64,000 nucleotides of DNA from Yersinia massiliensis (GCF_003048255.1 NZ_CP028487.1:2108001-2172000), one strand, 5' to 3'. Counted from the first letter of the stretch, positions 24,596 to 34,500 are shown. Notes: generated by a model from the sequence alone, not told the origin. Program-made: numbers and translations.

Positions 24596-26857
24596 ATGAA
24601 TCAACAAATTTCCACTACGGTGCATCAGAAACGACTGGCGCCTCGAATTCTATGCGTCATGATCGGTGCTGCACTTGGCACACTATCGGCATCTGCATGG
24701 GCTGCAACCGCATCTGACAGTACGGCCGAAAACGTTAAAAAAACCAGTGCCACAGCGGATGCGGCCAAGAGTGATGAGAGTAAAAAAACGGATACTATCA
24801 CTGTCGTTGGAACGCAAGAGACATTCCGCGCGGGGGGTAACGATTTAATCCCAACCTATCTAGATGGTCAGGTTGCGAATGGTGGACGTATCGGTTTCCT
24901 TGGGCAGCAAGATGCCCGTAATGTGCCTTTCAATGTCATTGGCTACACCTCGAAACTGGTAGAAGACCAACAAGCTCGTACGCTGGCCGATGTCGTGCGA
25001 AATGACGCGTCTGTGCAGAACGTTCGTGGTTACGGTAACGCTTCGCAGAACTTCCGCATTCGCGGTTTTAACCTCGACGGCGATGATATTTCATTTGGTG
25101 GTCTGTTCGGCGTGCTGCCACGTCAGGTTATCGATACCAGCATGGTTGAGCGGGTTGAAGTGTTTAAAGGCCCGAACGTATTTGTTAATGGTATTTCACC
25201 GAGTGGTAGTGGTGTAGGTGGGATGATTAACCTAGAGCCAAAACGTGCTGGTGATACACCATTAACGCGCGTTAGCCTAGATTACACCTCGGCTTCACAA
25301 GTGGGTGGTGCCGTGGATGTTGGCCGCCGCTTTGGTGACAATGACCAGTTCGGTGTGCGCGTTAATGCCTTGCATCGTGAAGGTGAAACGGCCATTCATG
25401 ACCAGAAAAATCGCACTACCGCTGTATCTACCGGCTTAGATTACCGTGGTGAACGTGCGCGTACTTCTTTAGATATCGGCTATCAAAAGCAGACCGTTCA
25501 CGGCATGCGTACGGATGTTGCCATTGGTAGCGCGACTGAAATCCCAGAACCGCCAGCGGCGACCTTAAACTATGGTCAGCAGTGGGTTTATACCGATATG
25601 GCGACCACCTTCGGTATGTTGCGCAGCGAATATGATGTTAGCCAGAACTGGACGGTGTACGGCACCATCGGTGCTAGCCATAATGATGAAACAGGCCAAT
25701 ATGGCTCGCCAACATTGGTGGGCAATAGTGGGGCTGCCACCATTAGCCGCCTATACGTCCCGTACGTTTCAGATTCTATCGCCGGTTTAGGTGGCGTACG
25801 TGGTCATTTCGAAACGGGCCCGATATTGCATAAAGTGAATATTGGTTATGCCGCTAACTACCGCACAGCCAAATCAGCTTGGAACATGTCAGCGCCGGTG
25901 GATACCAATATTTATAATCCGGGTGTCATACCGTTCCCGCCAACCACGTCGGGTAGTATTAATCAGGACCCAACGCTTAACAGTCAAGTACGTGCGAGCA
26001 GTATTTCCGCCTCGGATACCTTATCGGCGCTAGATGATAAAGTGCAGTTGATGCTAGGCTTGCGTCGCCAAGATTTGGTTATCCGCAACTTTAACAGTGG
26101 CGTACCGGATAGTACTAACGTGCAAGATGCCATGAAAGTGACACCGGTATATGGCCTGTTGGTTAAGCCGTGGGAAAATGTGTCCCTGTATGCTAACCAT
26201 ATCGAAGCGTTATCACCGGGTCGCGTTGCACCGTGGTATACCGCCAATGCGGGTAATGTGACCGGTATTGTTCATGCCAAACAGGACGAAGTCGGTGTGA
26301 AGTTCGATAACAAACGCTATGGCGGTACGTTGGCGTTGTTTGAAATCACCCGACCTGCCGGTTCAATTGATGCGACAACCAATATGTACACCTTGGGTGG
26401 CGAGCAACGTAACCGTGGTGTCGAGTTGAACGTATTCGGTGAACCTGTGTTTGGTACTCGCTTGTTAGGGAGCGCCGTGTGGCTGGACCCAGTGCTGACT
26501 GAAGCGCAAAACAGCAATAACAACGGTAACTATGCGGTAGGTGTGGCTCGTTATCAGTTAGTGTTTGGCGGTGAGTACGATATCAAAGCGGTTGAAGGTT
26601 TAACCGCAACAGGGACGGTTACTCGTTCTGGTTCGCAGTATGCTAATCAAGAAAACACGTTAAAACTGAAACCATGGACCCGTTTGGATCTGGGCGTGCG
26701 TTACACTATGCCACTGAAAGAAACCAATCTTATCTGGCGTGCAAATGTGGTGAACGTGACCAACGAACGTTACTGGGAATCTGTGGAAGACACGGGTACT
26801 TACATATACCAAGGCAATCCACGTGAACTGAAACTGTCCGTCTCAATGGACTTCTGA
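24596..26857 (+). CDS. TonB-dependent siderophore receptor
   Basis: A 753-residue outer-membrane receptor. The signal peptide ends near SAWA (about residue 36). The TonB box is probably DTITVVGT (about 66-73). A plug domain follows (NVRGYGNASQNFRIRGF, then VERVEVFKGPNVFVNGISPSGSGVGGMINLEPKRA), and then the 22-strand barrel with a C-terminal Phe (LKLSVSMDF). The form is that of hydroxamate siderophore receptors such as FcuA or FhuE relatives. The ligand is not certain. AGGGGC serves as ribosome site. Transport needs TonB-ExbBD, encoded elsewhere. No siderophore genes are adjacent. Confidence 0.9.
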   Translation: MNQQISTTVHQKRLAPRILCVMIGAALGTLSASAWAATASDSTAENVKKTSATADAAKSDESKKTDTITVVGTQETFRAGGNDLIPTYLDGQVANGGRIGFLGQQDARNVPFNVIGYTSKLVEDQQARTLADVVRNDASVQNVRGYGNASQNFRIRGFNLDGDDISFGGLFGVLPRQVIDTSMVERVEVFKGPNVFVNGISPSGSGVGGMINLEPKRAGDTPLTRVSLDYTSASQVGGAVDVGRRFGDNDQFGVRVNALHREGETAIHDQKNRTTAVSTGLDYRGERARTSLDIGYQKQTVHGMRTDVAIGSATEIPEPPAATLNYGQQWVYTDMATTFGMLRSEYDVSQNWTVYGTIGASHNDETGQYGSPTLVGNSGAATISRLYVPYVSDSIAGLGGVRGHFETGPILHKVNIGYAANYRTAKSAWNMSAPVDTNIYNPGVIPFPPTTSGSINQDPTLNSQVRASSISASDTLSALDDKVQLMLGLRRQDLVIRNFNSGVPDSTNVQDAMKVTPVYGLLVKPWENVSLYANHIEALSPGRVAPWYTANAGNVTGIVHAKQDEVGVKFDNKRYGGTLALFEITRPAGSIDATTNMYTLGGEQRNRGVELNVFGEPVFGTRLLGSAVWLDPVLTEAQNSNNNGNYAVGVARYQLVFGGEYDIKAVEGLTATGTVTRSGSQYANQENTLKLKPWTRLDLGVRYTMPLKETNLIWRANVVNVTNERYWESVEDTGTYIYQGNPRELKLSVSMDF

Positions 26858-26901
26858 TGAACGTGGAAGCCAGTGACAAATGTTAACTGGCTCCTGATAA
26901 A

Positions 26902-26939
26902 GAAAAACCCCGCATCTCTTTTGGAGTGCGGGGTTTTTC
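26902..26939 (+). terminator. Rho-independent terminator of the TonB receptor gene
   Basis: AAAAACCCCGCA-TCTCTTTTGGAG-TGCGGGGTTTTT: a strong GC stem with A and T runs on both sides, so it can end transcription from either side, including the convergent mntP gene. Confidence 0.9.
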
Positions 26940-26985
26940 TTTGAGTCGGCTTTATTTTATGGCGACAACAAAGGGTATCGCGCTA

Positions 26986-27555
26986 TCAGGCCAGACCATA
27001 AATATGCTCATACAAAATATTAAAGCCGATCCCAATCAAGACGATACCACCAATAATTTCAGCACGTTTCCCCAAGAGAGGGCCGATATAACGGCCAATC
27101 AGCATGCCGAGAGTCGCCATGATCATCGTGGCTAAGCCAATTGCCATCGCGGTATGAACAATATTGACTTGTAAGAAGGCTAATCCGACGCCAATTGCCA
27201 TGGCATCAAGGCTGGTGGCAATGGCTGTCATGACCAAAACCCCAAAACTGTGGCTGCGCATTTTTTCAGTTTCTTCGACTTTCTGTTTCGCGCCTTCGAA
27301 AATCATGCGAGAGCCCAGAATAAACAGCAAGCTGAAAGCAATCCAGTGATCCCATTCCAGAATATACTGACTGGCGAACAGGCCAATACACCAACCGATA
27401 AGTGGGGTGATCGCTTCTATCACGCCAAAGATTAAGCCGGTACGAATTGCTTCTCGAAAACGGGGTTTGTGCAGACTAGCGCCTTTGCCGATCGATGCCG
27501 CAAAAGCATCCATTGACATCGCAAAAGCAAGAATAAATGTGGCAGATAGATTCAT
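26986..27555 (-). CDS. mntP: Manganese efflux pump MntP
   Basis: A 189-residue inner-membrane protein with six helices in two repeated halves, each with an acidic motif: [14 protein letters not shown] in the first and [14 protein letters not shown] in the second. These are the MntP (YebN) hallmarks and the aspartates bind Mn2+. It exports excess manganese. The 5' leader carries a yybP-ykoY type Mn riboswitch and a good Fur site lies further upstream, both consistent with metal control. It neighbours yobD and manXYZ as in E. coli. Confidence 0.94.
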   Translation of the reverse strand: MNLSATFILAFAMSMDAFAASIGKGASLHKPRFREAIRTGLIFGVIEAITPLIGWCIGLFASQYILEWDHWIAFSLLFILGSRMIFEGAKQKVEETEKMRSHSFGVLVMTAIATSLDAMAIGVGLAFLQVNIVHTAMAIGLATMIMATLGMLIGRYIGPLLGKRAEIIGGIVLIGIGFNILYEHIYGLA

Positions 27556-27559
27556 AGTA

Positions 27560-27762
27560 ATAGACTCGGCCGGGCGGCTCCATATACACGTAACCCACCC
27601 CCAACCTAACGACGGAGCTACGTGTCTATGGTCTCGCCAACCTTACCTGGCTGCCCGTACCACGTTTCATCAGATGAAACGAGTATGTTGATACGGGCGT
27701 TTCTATTGCACGCGCTATAAAAAATAGAGCGAATAGAAACCGGCTACTCCCCATGAACGGCG
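27560..27762 (-). promoter_or_regulatory. yybP-ykoY manganese riboswitch in the mntP leader
   Basis: On the minus strand the mntP leader contains the conserved pieces GGGGAGTAGCC (27742-27752), ATCAACATACTCGTTT, a hairpin TCGTTTCATC/GATGAAACG, and GGCGAGACC, in the order known from the E. coli mntP (yebN) leader. This RNA class binds Mn2+ and raises mntP expression. The exact ends were judged by eye. Confidence 0.82.
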
Positions 27763-27826
27763 CAACCTTAACATATAAATTAATATAGCGACAACCCCAA
27801 AAATATTATGGCGAACGAAGTGAATT

Positions 27827-27845
27827 GATAATGATTTTCATTATC
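27827..27845. promoter_or_regulatory. Near-perfect Fur box upstream of mntP
   Basis: GATAATGATTTTCATTATC agrees with the 19-bp Fur consensus GATAATGATAATCATTATC at 17 of 19 positions. It lies just upstream of the riboswitch leader, in promoter position for mntP. Confidence 0.85.
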
Positions 27846-27977
27846 GGATTTGTATTGGTAAATAGTGCATATAAGCATCAGTAATGGTGTGGAAATAAAC
27901 CAAGGAAAGGGCGGTTGTGCTGGGAAATTAATCTTCTAAGAAAAATATAAAAGATGCCTTTCCCTGATGCGTTTCTT

Positions 27978-28439
27978 TTATGATTGATTTTCAAGGAAAA
28001 AGTTGTAAATTTTTTCTAAATCATCTAATTGATTCACTTGAATTAATAATCTGCGCTGTTCTAATTGAATAACTAAGATCCCATCTTCAGACAAATTCAT
28101 ACTTTTAATTCGGCTATATTCAATAAAAGTATTAGCATAGAAGAAACCCGTATTTTTAAACAATAGCTTAGGCCATCGGATATAAGAGATATAAACGGCG
28201 ATTAAGGCTAATCCCACTAACAAATAAGTGGTTAATGGTGCGCCATTTGACATGACATTATTGTAAATAAGGATAGCAATCAGCCCGACAAAGATGGCGC
28301 AGTCGATTCTGCTTTTACGTTTCAGGTGGACTTGTAGCCGAGTTTTACCTTTCATCATATTCATGATGAATTCATCATAGATAGCATAAGCAAGCAGCAG
28401 GGCAATAAATACAACTAGAATGACATCGGTAACCGACAT
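27978..28439 (-). CDS. yobD: YobD family membrane protein (DUF986)
   Basis: A 153-residue protein with three membrane segments in the first two thirds ([20 protein letters not shown], then [13 protein letters not shown] and [14 protein letters not shown]) and a soluble C-terminal part. The [21 protein letters not shown] motif matches E. coli YobD. It lies between mntP and manZ, as in E. coli, with a gap of 101 bp to manZ. Function unknown. Confidence 0.85.
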   Translation of the reverse strand: MSVTDVILVVFIALLLAYAIYDEFIMNMMKGKTRLQVHLKRKSRIDCAIFVGLIAILIYNNVMSNGAPLTTYLLVGLALIAVYISYIRWPKLLFKNTGFFYANTFIEYSRIKSMNLSEDGILVIQLEQRRLLIQVNQLDDLEKIYNFFLENQS

Positions 28440-28539
28440 GCAATGACTCCCTAACAGAAAACCGACCCGTAACAGAAAATAGGCCTCAAATAAAAAACCG
28501 AGAGTTACCCCCCGGTTTTAGTCCAATCCAACAGCTTAA

Positions 28540-29421
28540 TTATGGTGCCAAGAAGCCAATCCAGTAACCGAAGATACCGATGGCAAAGAAGCCCATGATG
28601 ATCCACAGTGCGTTAACTTTACGGCGTAATAGCCACATACATCCAAACGTTAACAGCAGTGGGACTAAGCCCGGCATCAACTGGTCCAGAATGGTTTGTA
28701 CTGTGGTGACCGTCGTCTCACCGGCTTGGTTGGTCACTCGCGACACCACCACCGGTATGTTGACGTGCGTCCACTTGTTAACCAAGGCCCCCATAACAAA
28801 TAGGCCGAGGATAGACGCCCCTTCCGTCAGTTTTTGCAGAACACCGCCGCCCATATCGCTAACGATATCGACACCTTTTTTATAGCCGTAAGCAACACCG
28901 TAATAACGGGTTAACAGACGTACGATGTTAAACAGCACGAAGAACAGCAACGGCCCCAGTAAGCTACCGCTCATGGCGATACCTGCACCGAGAGCAGCAA
29001 ACACCGGACGCACGGTTCCCCAGAAGATAGGGTCACCCACACCGGCCAATGGCCCCATCAGACCAACTTTGATGCCGTTAATGGCAGCGTCGTCGATTTC
29101 AGCACCGTTAGCTTTCTGCTCTTCCATCGCCAGCGTCACACCTAGAATCGGCGCAGCCACAAACGGTTGGGTATTGAAGAATTCCAGATGACGTTTGATG
29201 GCTTGCTTACGTTCTTCTGAGTTCTCTGGATACAGACGACGGATCGCTGGCACCATTGAGAAGCAGAAGCCCAGCGCCTGCATACGTTCGAAGTTCCATG
29301 ACCCTTGGAAGAGGTTAGAGCGGATAAACACCCCGCGGATGTCGGCGGGCGTGAGTTTCTTTTCACCAGTCGTTGTTTTATCAACACCGGCTTTATCAAG
29401 CACAGTTGTGGTATCAACCAT
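28540..29421 (-). CDS. manZ: Mannose PTS component IID
   Basis: The IID subunit (293 residues from ATG 29421) of the mannose/glucose/glucosamine permease, which with IIC forms the inner-membrane channel. The start at 29421 is chosen over an upstream codon because GGTGAGAGAA precedes it and the protein then begins MVDTTT as in E. coli. Motifs FIRSNLFQGSWNFERMQALG and VGLMGPLAGVGDPIFWGTVRP are diagnostic. It is the last gene of manXYZ, 16 bp after manY. Confidence 0.95.
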   Translation of the reverse strand: MVDTTTVLDKAGVDKTTTGEKKLTPADIRGVFIRSNLFQGSWNFERMQALGFCFSMVPAIRRLYPENSEERKQAIKRHLEFFNTQPFVAAPILGVTLAMEEQKANGAEIDDAAINGIKVGLMGPLAGVGDPIFWGTVRPVFAALGAGIAMSGSLLGPLLFFVLFNIVRLLTRYYGVAYGYKKGVDIVSDMGGGVLQKLTEGASILGLFVMGALVNKWTHVNIPVVVSRVTNQAGETTVTTVQTILDQLMPGLVPLLLTFGCMWLLRRKVNALWIIMGFFAIGIFGYWIGFLAP

Positions 29422-29436
29422 TTCTCTCACCTTTTC

Positions 29437-30234
29437 CTAGTCTAATTCGTTATCAAGATCGTTATTGGCCGGACCCGCCTGCACAACCTGAGACTTGTTG
29501 TATTTCGGGCTAAGTTGGATATAAAGCAAGGCCATAACCACACCAATAACACCCAATGCTACCAGGTTGAAGTTGGTAAATGCGGCGGTAACGAAACCTA
29601 AGTAGAAGAATGGCATCAGGTAGCCAGCACGCATCATGTTGATAACCATGGCGTAACCAACCACGACGATCATACCACCCGCGATATTCAGGCCATTGGT
29701 AACGACTTCAGGAATTGAACTCAGCATCATCTGAACTTCAGATGTCCCAACAGACAAGGCAACGATTAACGCTGGGATAGCGATACGCATTGCTTGCAAG
29801 AACAGGGCAGAGATATGAATCCAAGTGATGGCGCGTAGGCTGCCACGTTCGGCTGCTCCATCGGCGGCGTGTTGGAAAGCAACGGTAATGGTACGTACGA
29901 TAATGGTTAGCACCTGACCGGCTGCGGCTAGTGGGATAGCCAGGGCGATACCCGCACCAATGCTTTGACCACCAGCGATAACCAAGATAGTAGAAATAAT
30001 CGATGCCAGAGCCGCATCAGGTGCCACGGCGGCCCCGATGTTCATCCAACCCAGAGCGATCATTTCCAATGTACCACCGACGATAATACCGGTTTTCATG
30101 TCACCCAGAACCAGGCCAACTAAGGTACAGGCGACTAAAGGACGGTGAAATTGGAACTCATCCAGAATGGAACCCATCCCGGCAATACAGGCAACTATGA
30201 ATATCAGCACAATCTGAAGAGTTGTGATCTCCAT
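29437..30234 (-). CDS. manY: Mannose PTS component IIC
   Basis: A 265-residue multi-helix membrane subunit carrying the sugar path. MEITTLQIVLIFIVACIAGM, the FQFHRPLVACTLVGLVLGD stretch and GGTLEMIALGWMNIGAA are conserved in ManY. In E. coli ManYZ is also the entry point for phage lambda DNA and for some bacteriocins. It lies between manX (92 bp gap) and manZ. Confidence 0.95.
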   Translation of the reverse strand: MEITTLQIVLIFIVACIAGMGSILDEFQFHRPLVACTLVGLVLGDMKTGIIVGGTLEMIALGWMNIGAAVAPDAALASIISTILVIAGGQSIGAGIALAIPLAAAGQVLTIIVRTITVAFQHAADGAAERGSLRAITWIHISALFLQAMRIAIPALIVALSVGTSEVQMMLSSIPEVVTNGLNIAGGMIVVVGYAMVINMMRAGYLMPFFYLGFVTAAFTNFNLVALGVIGVVMALLYIQLSPKYNKSQVVQAGPANNDLDNELD

Positions 30235-30326
30235 TGTACTTCTCCTATGACCAAAAAAGCTGAGTAAAAATAACCGTGTTCCAAAACAGAACAGGGCATA
30301 ACCTTTCTACGTAGTTTTTAGTAAAG

Positions 30327-31301
30327 CTATTTATCAAGTTTGCTAATTAAATCCATCATTTTGAGCCGAGTATCCGAGGAGACTTTCCGGACTTCCAACT
30401 CAATACCGCGTGCATTTAACTTATTAAAAGCTTCAACATCTTTCTCATCAACGGAGACAGCATTGTTCACCTGGGTTTTCCCCTGGCGGAATGCCATACC
30501 ACCGATATTCACTGATTTAATATCGACACCACCCTCAACCAAACGCACGACGTCTGTTGGGTTGGTAAAGAGCAACATGACGCGATCTTTAGCGTATTGT
30601 GGGTTGTTGTAGACACGAATCGCTTTTTCGACATCAACTACGTGGGCAGTTACACCTGGAGGGGCAACCTGTTTGAGCAAGGTACTGCGCATTTTGTCGG
30701 CAGCAACTTCGTCGCTGACAACAATAATACGGTTTACGTTAGTTTCTTTGGTCCAGCGCGTGGCGACCTGACCGTGTATCAAACGGTCATCAATACGCGC
30801 CAGCCCGATCTTCATATGATCGTTCGGACCTAAAGCAACGGCCGGAGCCTTGGCTTTTGGCGCAGGAGCAGTTTGTTGCGTATCGGGCTTATCACTCTTC
30901 ACTTCAGGCGCTTTCAGTGCTTTCACGCCTTCACGACCGGTTTCTACTGCGACTTTCACCAATTCAGCAAATGACGGGTTATCATCACGTGCCATAAAGG
31001 TTTCAGCCAACATCGGAATGTTAACCCCGGTGACGACCTCATAGTTCTCTTTATCGACGGCAATCCGGCTGGCAGCGTTAAACGGGCTACCACCCCAAGT
31101 ATCAACAAGGAATAGAACGCCTTGACTGGTTTCTAATCCTGTTAATTTGCCGTTGTATTTTTCAATCAACGTTTCGGCATTTTCACCTGGGACGAAATCG
31201 ATATAAGCGACGTTATCTTGCTCGCCTAAAATCATTTCAGCTGTTTTCAGCAGTTGTTCTGCTGCAGCCCCATGTGTGCCAATGATAATAGCTATACTCA
31301 C
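30327..31301 (-). CDS. manX: Mannose PTS component IIAB
   Basis: A 324-residue soluble phosphotransferase. The IIA domain (about 1-130) carries the phospho-His in IIGTHGAAA (His10). A flexible Ala/Pro/Lys linker (about 133-158, TQQTAPAPKAKAPAVALG) is followed by the IIB domain with the phospho-His in ARIDDRLIHGQV. Phosphate passes from HPr through IIA and IIB to the incoming sugar. It starts with GTG at 31301 behind a strong GAGGGGGT site. First gene of manXYZ. Confidence 0.95.
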   Translation of the reverse strand: MSIAIIIGTHGAAAEQLLKTAEMILGEQDNVAYIDFVPGENAETLIEKYNGKLTGLETSQGVLFLVDTWGGSPFNAASRIAVDKENYEVVTGVNIPMLAETFMARDDNPSFAELVKVAVETGREGVKALKAPEVKSDKPDTQQTAPAPKAKAPAVALGPNDHMKIGLARIDDRLIHGQVATRWTKETNVNRIIVVSDEVAADKMRSTLLKQVAPPGVTAHVVDVEKAIRVYNNPQYAKDRVMLLFTNPTDVVRLVEGGVDIKSVNIGGMAFRQGKTQVNNAVSVDEKDVEAFNKLNARGIELEVRKVSSDTRLKMMDLISKLDK

Positions 31302-31515
31302 TCGCTACCCCCTCTGTTAACTCAAAATTGAGTTCTCGCACTTAACAGAAAAATCTGTATTCACCCACAACACTTCGGTACACATTGAATCTATTATGAT
31401 AGTCACAATATTCACTCACTGCTGGCGATTTACACGTTACAGTAATGAATCGATTCAGGTTGATGCCGTAATGTTGTTGGATGTGATTTATTTTAGTCAG
31501 TGAAAAAATAAATTA

Positions 31516-31531
31516 TGTGACGGTGCTCATT
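31516..31531. promoter_or_regulatory. Candidate CRP site upstream of manXYZ
   Basis: TGTGACGGTGCTCATT fits TGTGA-N6-TCACA with two mismatches in the second half. It lies 215 bp upstream of manX, whose E. coli counterpart is activated by CRP. A further partial site, TGTGATTTGTATGAACA, lies at about 31655. Confidence 0.45.
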
Positions 31532-31791
31532 TATTGGGACATGTTATAGCTGATTTGGCTTATTTGGATAATTATTCGACAGCCACATGAGTGATATTGA
31601 TGTGTTTGATCTCTAAAACAAACATCACACTAAGTTTTGTATGTTTAAAATTGATGTGATTTGTATGAACATTGGCAGATGACGCGATCGAATGGGATTA
31701 AATTATCGGAGTGAAATTAAAGCATCGTGAGATGTAAACAGATACGGGTGCATGAATACGATAATAAATCTGACTATGCTGATAAAAAAAA

Positions 31792-31827
31792 TCCTGATAG
31801 AGTTAACGGCTCTATTAATTGTCAGGA
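31792..31827 (+). other. Stable hairpin in the yoaE leader
   Basis: Nested complementary arms TCCTGATAGAG and CTCTAT...TCAGGA (outer TCCTGA/TCAGGA, inner ATAGAG/CTCTAT, loop TTAACGG). No T-run follows, so it is not a terminator for plus-strand transcription. It lies about 230 bp before the yoaE start and could shape a leader RNA. Confidence 0.45.
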
Positions 31828-32055
31828 GTTAAGGGCCTCAGCTCTCCCTATGGACTGTCACCGAAGTTACTGTTTCTCAAGTGTTAACACCCAACCAGTG
31901 GGTTTAAATCTGGTTATCCTATCACGCACTTTTGCTGCGTATAATTTCACCCGATCATTCTGCGTATCTATACTGACAACCGTACTGCGGCAATTTGTTG
32001 CGTCAGTTGCAGGGCGCACATCATATGAATCGTGTTCTCATTATCGGAGTCTGAC

Positions 32056-33600
32056 ATGGAATTTCTAATGGACCCCTCAATTTGGGCAGGGTTACTGACG
32101 CTGGTGGTGCTGGAAATTGTTCTGGGTATTGATAACCTGGTTTTTATTGCCATCCTTGCTGATAAACTTCCACCTAAACAAAGGGATAAAGCCAGAATTA
32201 TCGGTTTATCTCTCGCGCTGATTATGCGTTTGGGGCTGTTATCGGTCATTTCTTGGATGGTCACGCTGACAACGCCATTATTCAGTGTCGGCAGTTTTAA
32301 CTTCTCAGGGCGAGACCTGATTTTGCTGGTGGGGGGGCTGTTCCTGCTATTTAAAGCCACCACAGAGCTACATGAACGGCTGGAGGGTAACCAACACGAT
32401 GATAGTGCGAATCGTGGTTATGCCAGCTTCTGGGCCGTTGTCGCACAGATAGTTGTGCTAGATGCCGTTTTCTCGTTGGATGCCGTAATTACCGCAGTAG
32501 GCATGGTCAATGATTTGGCCATCATGATGACGGCGGTCGTGATTGCAATGGGCGTGATGCTACTGGCATCGAAAACGCTGACCCAATTCGTGAACGCGCA
32601 CCCGACAGTCGTGGTGCTATGCCTCAGCTTCTTGCTGATGATTGGCTTAAGCCTAATTGCTGAAGGCTTTGGTTTCCATATTCCGAAAGGTTACCTGTAC
32701 GCCGCAATTGGTTTCTCTATCCTGATTGAACTGTTTAATCAGATTGCGCGACGCAACTTCATTAAGCATGAATCTCGCTTACCGAGGCGTCAGCGCACTG
32801 CGGAAGCCATCATCCGCTTAATGGGCGGGCGTCAGCAGCAGGAACCACAAACGGGCGATCCGCAAGTCGTCATCCCTACGGAGGCATTTGCGGAAGAAGA
32901 GCGGTATATGATCAGCGGTGTATTGACGTTGGCGTCCCGTTCGATGCGTAGCGTGATGACACCTCGTACTGAGATCTCTTGGGTGGATTGCAACCGTACG
33001 CAAGAGGAAATTCGTGAGCAGCTATTAGATACGCCGCACAGTCTGTTCCCAGTCTGCCGTGACTCTCTTGATGAGATTATCGGCGTAGTACGTGCTAAAG
33101 ATCTGTTAGTGGCCATTGAGCGGGGTGATTCGATAAGTGAATTTGCTGCCGCTACACCACCGATTGTGGTGCCTGATACCATGGATGTCATTAATCTACT
33201 GGGTGTTTTGCGTAAAGCTAAAGGCCGTTTGGTGGTTGTTAATGATGAATTTGGTGTCGTTCAAGGGTTAGTGACACCACTAGATGTGCTAGAAGCCATT
33301 GCTGGTGAATTCCCTGATGAAGATGAAACACCAGACATTATCGAAGATGGCGATAGCTGGTTAGTGAAGGGGGGGGCAGATTTACACTCCCTGGAACAAG
33401 CGTTGGATTGCCAGGAGTTGGTCAGCCCAACCGCTGATTATGCCTCGCTGGCAGGCATGCTGCTCTCTTACTCAGGCCACATGCCAACGGTGGGTGATGT
33501 CGTTGAACTGCATAATCTTCGCTTTGAGATTATGGAAGTTTCAGAATACCGCATTGAGCTGGTTCGCATTACCAAGCTGCATAACGAGCTGGAAGAGTAA
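32056..33600 (+). CDS. yoaE: TerC-CBS-CorC membrane protein YoaE
   Basis: A 514-residue inner-membrane protein. The start at 32056 ([20 protein letters not shown]) equals E. coli YoaE and has a CGGAG site. A longer frame to 32032 has none. The TerC domain (about 1-240) has seven helices and two acidic motifs, [13 protein letters not shown] and [14 protein letters not shown], which bind divalent metals. Two CBS domains (about 300-425) and a CorC/HlyC transporter-associated domain (about 435-512) follow. Family members link to metal export. The substrate of YoaE is unproven. Confidence 0.93.
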   Translation: MEFLMDPSIWAGLLTLVVLEIVLGIDNLVFIAILADKLPPKQRDKARIIGLSLALIMRLGLLSVISWMVTLTTPLFSVGSFNFSGRDLILLVGGLFLLFKATTELHERLEGNQHDDSANRGYASFWAVVAQIVVLDAVFSLDAVITAVGMVNDLAIMMTAVVIAMGVMLLASKTLTQFVNAHPTVVVLCLSFLLMIGLSLIAEGFGFHIPKGYLYAAIGFSILIELFNQIARRNFIKHESRLPRRQRTAEAIIRLMGGRQQQEPQTGDPQVVIPTEAFAEEERYMISGVLTLASRSMRSVMTPRTEISWVDCNRTQEEIREQLLDTPHSLFPVCRDSLDEIIGVVRAKDLLVAIERGDSISEFAAATPPIVVPDTMDVINLLGVLRKAKGRLVVVNDEFGVVQGLVTPLDVLEAIAGEFPDEDETPDIIEDGDSWLVKGGADLHSLEQALDCQELVSPTADYASLAGMLLSYSGHMPTVGDVVELHNLRFEIMEVSEYRIELVRITKLHNELEE

Positions 33601-33628
33601 CGTGTAAGGCACTAATAGGATTTTGGCT

Positions 33629-33663
33629 AATGCGGGTCATCTCATGATGGCCCGCATTTTTTA
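33629..33663 (+). terminator. Rho-independent terminator of yoaE
   Basis: Stem AATGCGGGTCAT / ATGGCCCGCATT with loop CTCATG-type, then TTTTTA, 28 bp after the yoaE stop. Confidence 0.88.
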
Positions 33664-34224
33664 TGGATACTCTCGCACTCTTAATTTGTTCAATTCTCGG
33701 TTCATCACAATGTTCATTAAATTATCAGCCCAACCAACGCTATTCATTCTGAGCTTTAAGTAATACAAGAATGACAGAAATAGTTTAGGTGCTAGTTATT
33801 ATTTATTTATACATTATATAAATTATTTTTATTCGAGTATCATTAATTCATAATAAATAGAACATTGAATATAATGAGAGTGATAATATTGTTTATCAGT
33901 GATTTTAGATGAGGCAATAGCGAGGCTGAAAGTAAAATCCTTTTAAATCAATTCTTTGTCATGAAATCTGGATTTAACTAAATGTTAAGGATTATTATTT
34001 TAAATAAAGTTACGGAATCAATAAATATATACTATTATTAAGCTCTCTTAAGAGGGTTAATACATTGGGCGGCTGTTTTAGTACTTAAATGGAAATTTAA
34101 ATAGGTCGTAAATCCATTAAAAATATGGTTTTTGATCTATTTTGAAAGTCAGATATTCCTTTCTACTCAGACATCGCACAATCTCAATGACTGTACCATT
34201 CGACAAGTGAGTGACGGAGGTTCT
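33664..34224. other. AT-rich gene-free interval upstream of the enterotoxin gene
   Basis: About 560 bases, much richer in A and T than the flanking backbone genes. No credible reading frame was found. Composition of this kind is typical of H-NS/YmoA-silenced horizontally acquired DNA and should contain the toxin promoter, but no clear -10/-35 pair was singled out. Confidence 0.55.
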
Positions 34225-34443
34225 ATGAAAAAAATCGTTTTTGTTCTGACGTTAATGCTGTTTTCATTCGGAACGTTAGGTCAGGAGACGGCTTCAGGGC
34301 AGGTTGGTGATGTATCATCGTCAACAATAGCTACTGAGGTAAGTGAGGCTGAGTGCGGTACTCAGTCAGCAACAACCCAAGGCGAAAATGATTGGGATTG
34401 GTGCTGTGAGTTATGTTGCAATCCTGCTTGTTTTGGTTGCTAA
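34225..34443 (+). CDS. yst: Yst-type heat-stable enterotoxin precursor
   Basis: A 72-residue prepro-toxin. The N-terminus MKKIVFVLTLMLFSFGTLGQ is the signal peptide of Yersinia Yst toxins, followed by a pro-region (about 20-42) and a C-terminal toxin domain WCCELCCNPACFGC (residues 59-72), with the six cysteines of STa-type toxins that form three disulfides. STa mimics guanylin and activates intestinal guanylate cyclase C. Known Yst and E. coli ST cores read CCELCCNPACAGC, CCEVCCNPACAGC or CCELCCNPACTGC. Here Phe replaces Ala/Thr after the fifth cysteine. The CGGAGG site at 34215 supports the start. It sits alone between yoaE and sdaA. Confidence 0.92.
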   Translation: MKKIVFVLTLMLFSFGTLGQETASGQVGDVSSSTIATEVSEAECGTQSATTQGENDWDWCCELCCNPACFGC

Positions 34444-34478
34444 ACAGACGAGCCATTAATAATTATTTGCTGCGCAGT

Positions 34479-34500
34479 AAGGGGAGCATTGGCTCCCCTT
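34479..34500. terminator. Hairpin after the enterotoxin gene
   Basis: Perfect 9-bp stem AAGGGGAGC / GCTCCCCTT with loop ATTG... between the convergent yst and sdaA genes. No T-run follows, so it may be a weak terminator or RNA-stabilising hairpin. Confidence 0.5.

Larger units (their letters stand above)
31302..32055. other. Divergent regulatory region of manXYZ and yoaE
   Basis: About 750 bases with no supported gene. It holds a candidate CRP site (31516) on the man side and a structured leader (31792) on the yoaE side, listed separately. The central part is AT-rich. Confidence 0.55.

Noticed and set aside
24406..24717. 103-codon frame overlapping the start of the TonB receptor
   Set aside because: Overlaps the receptor signal peptide in another frame, and no ribosome site precedes it.
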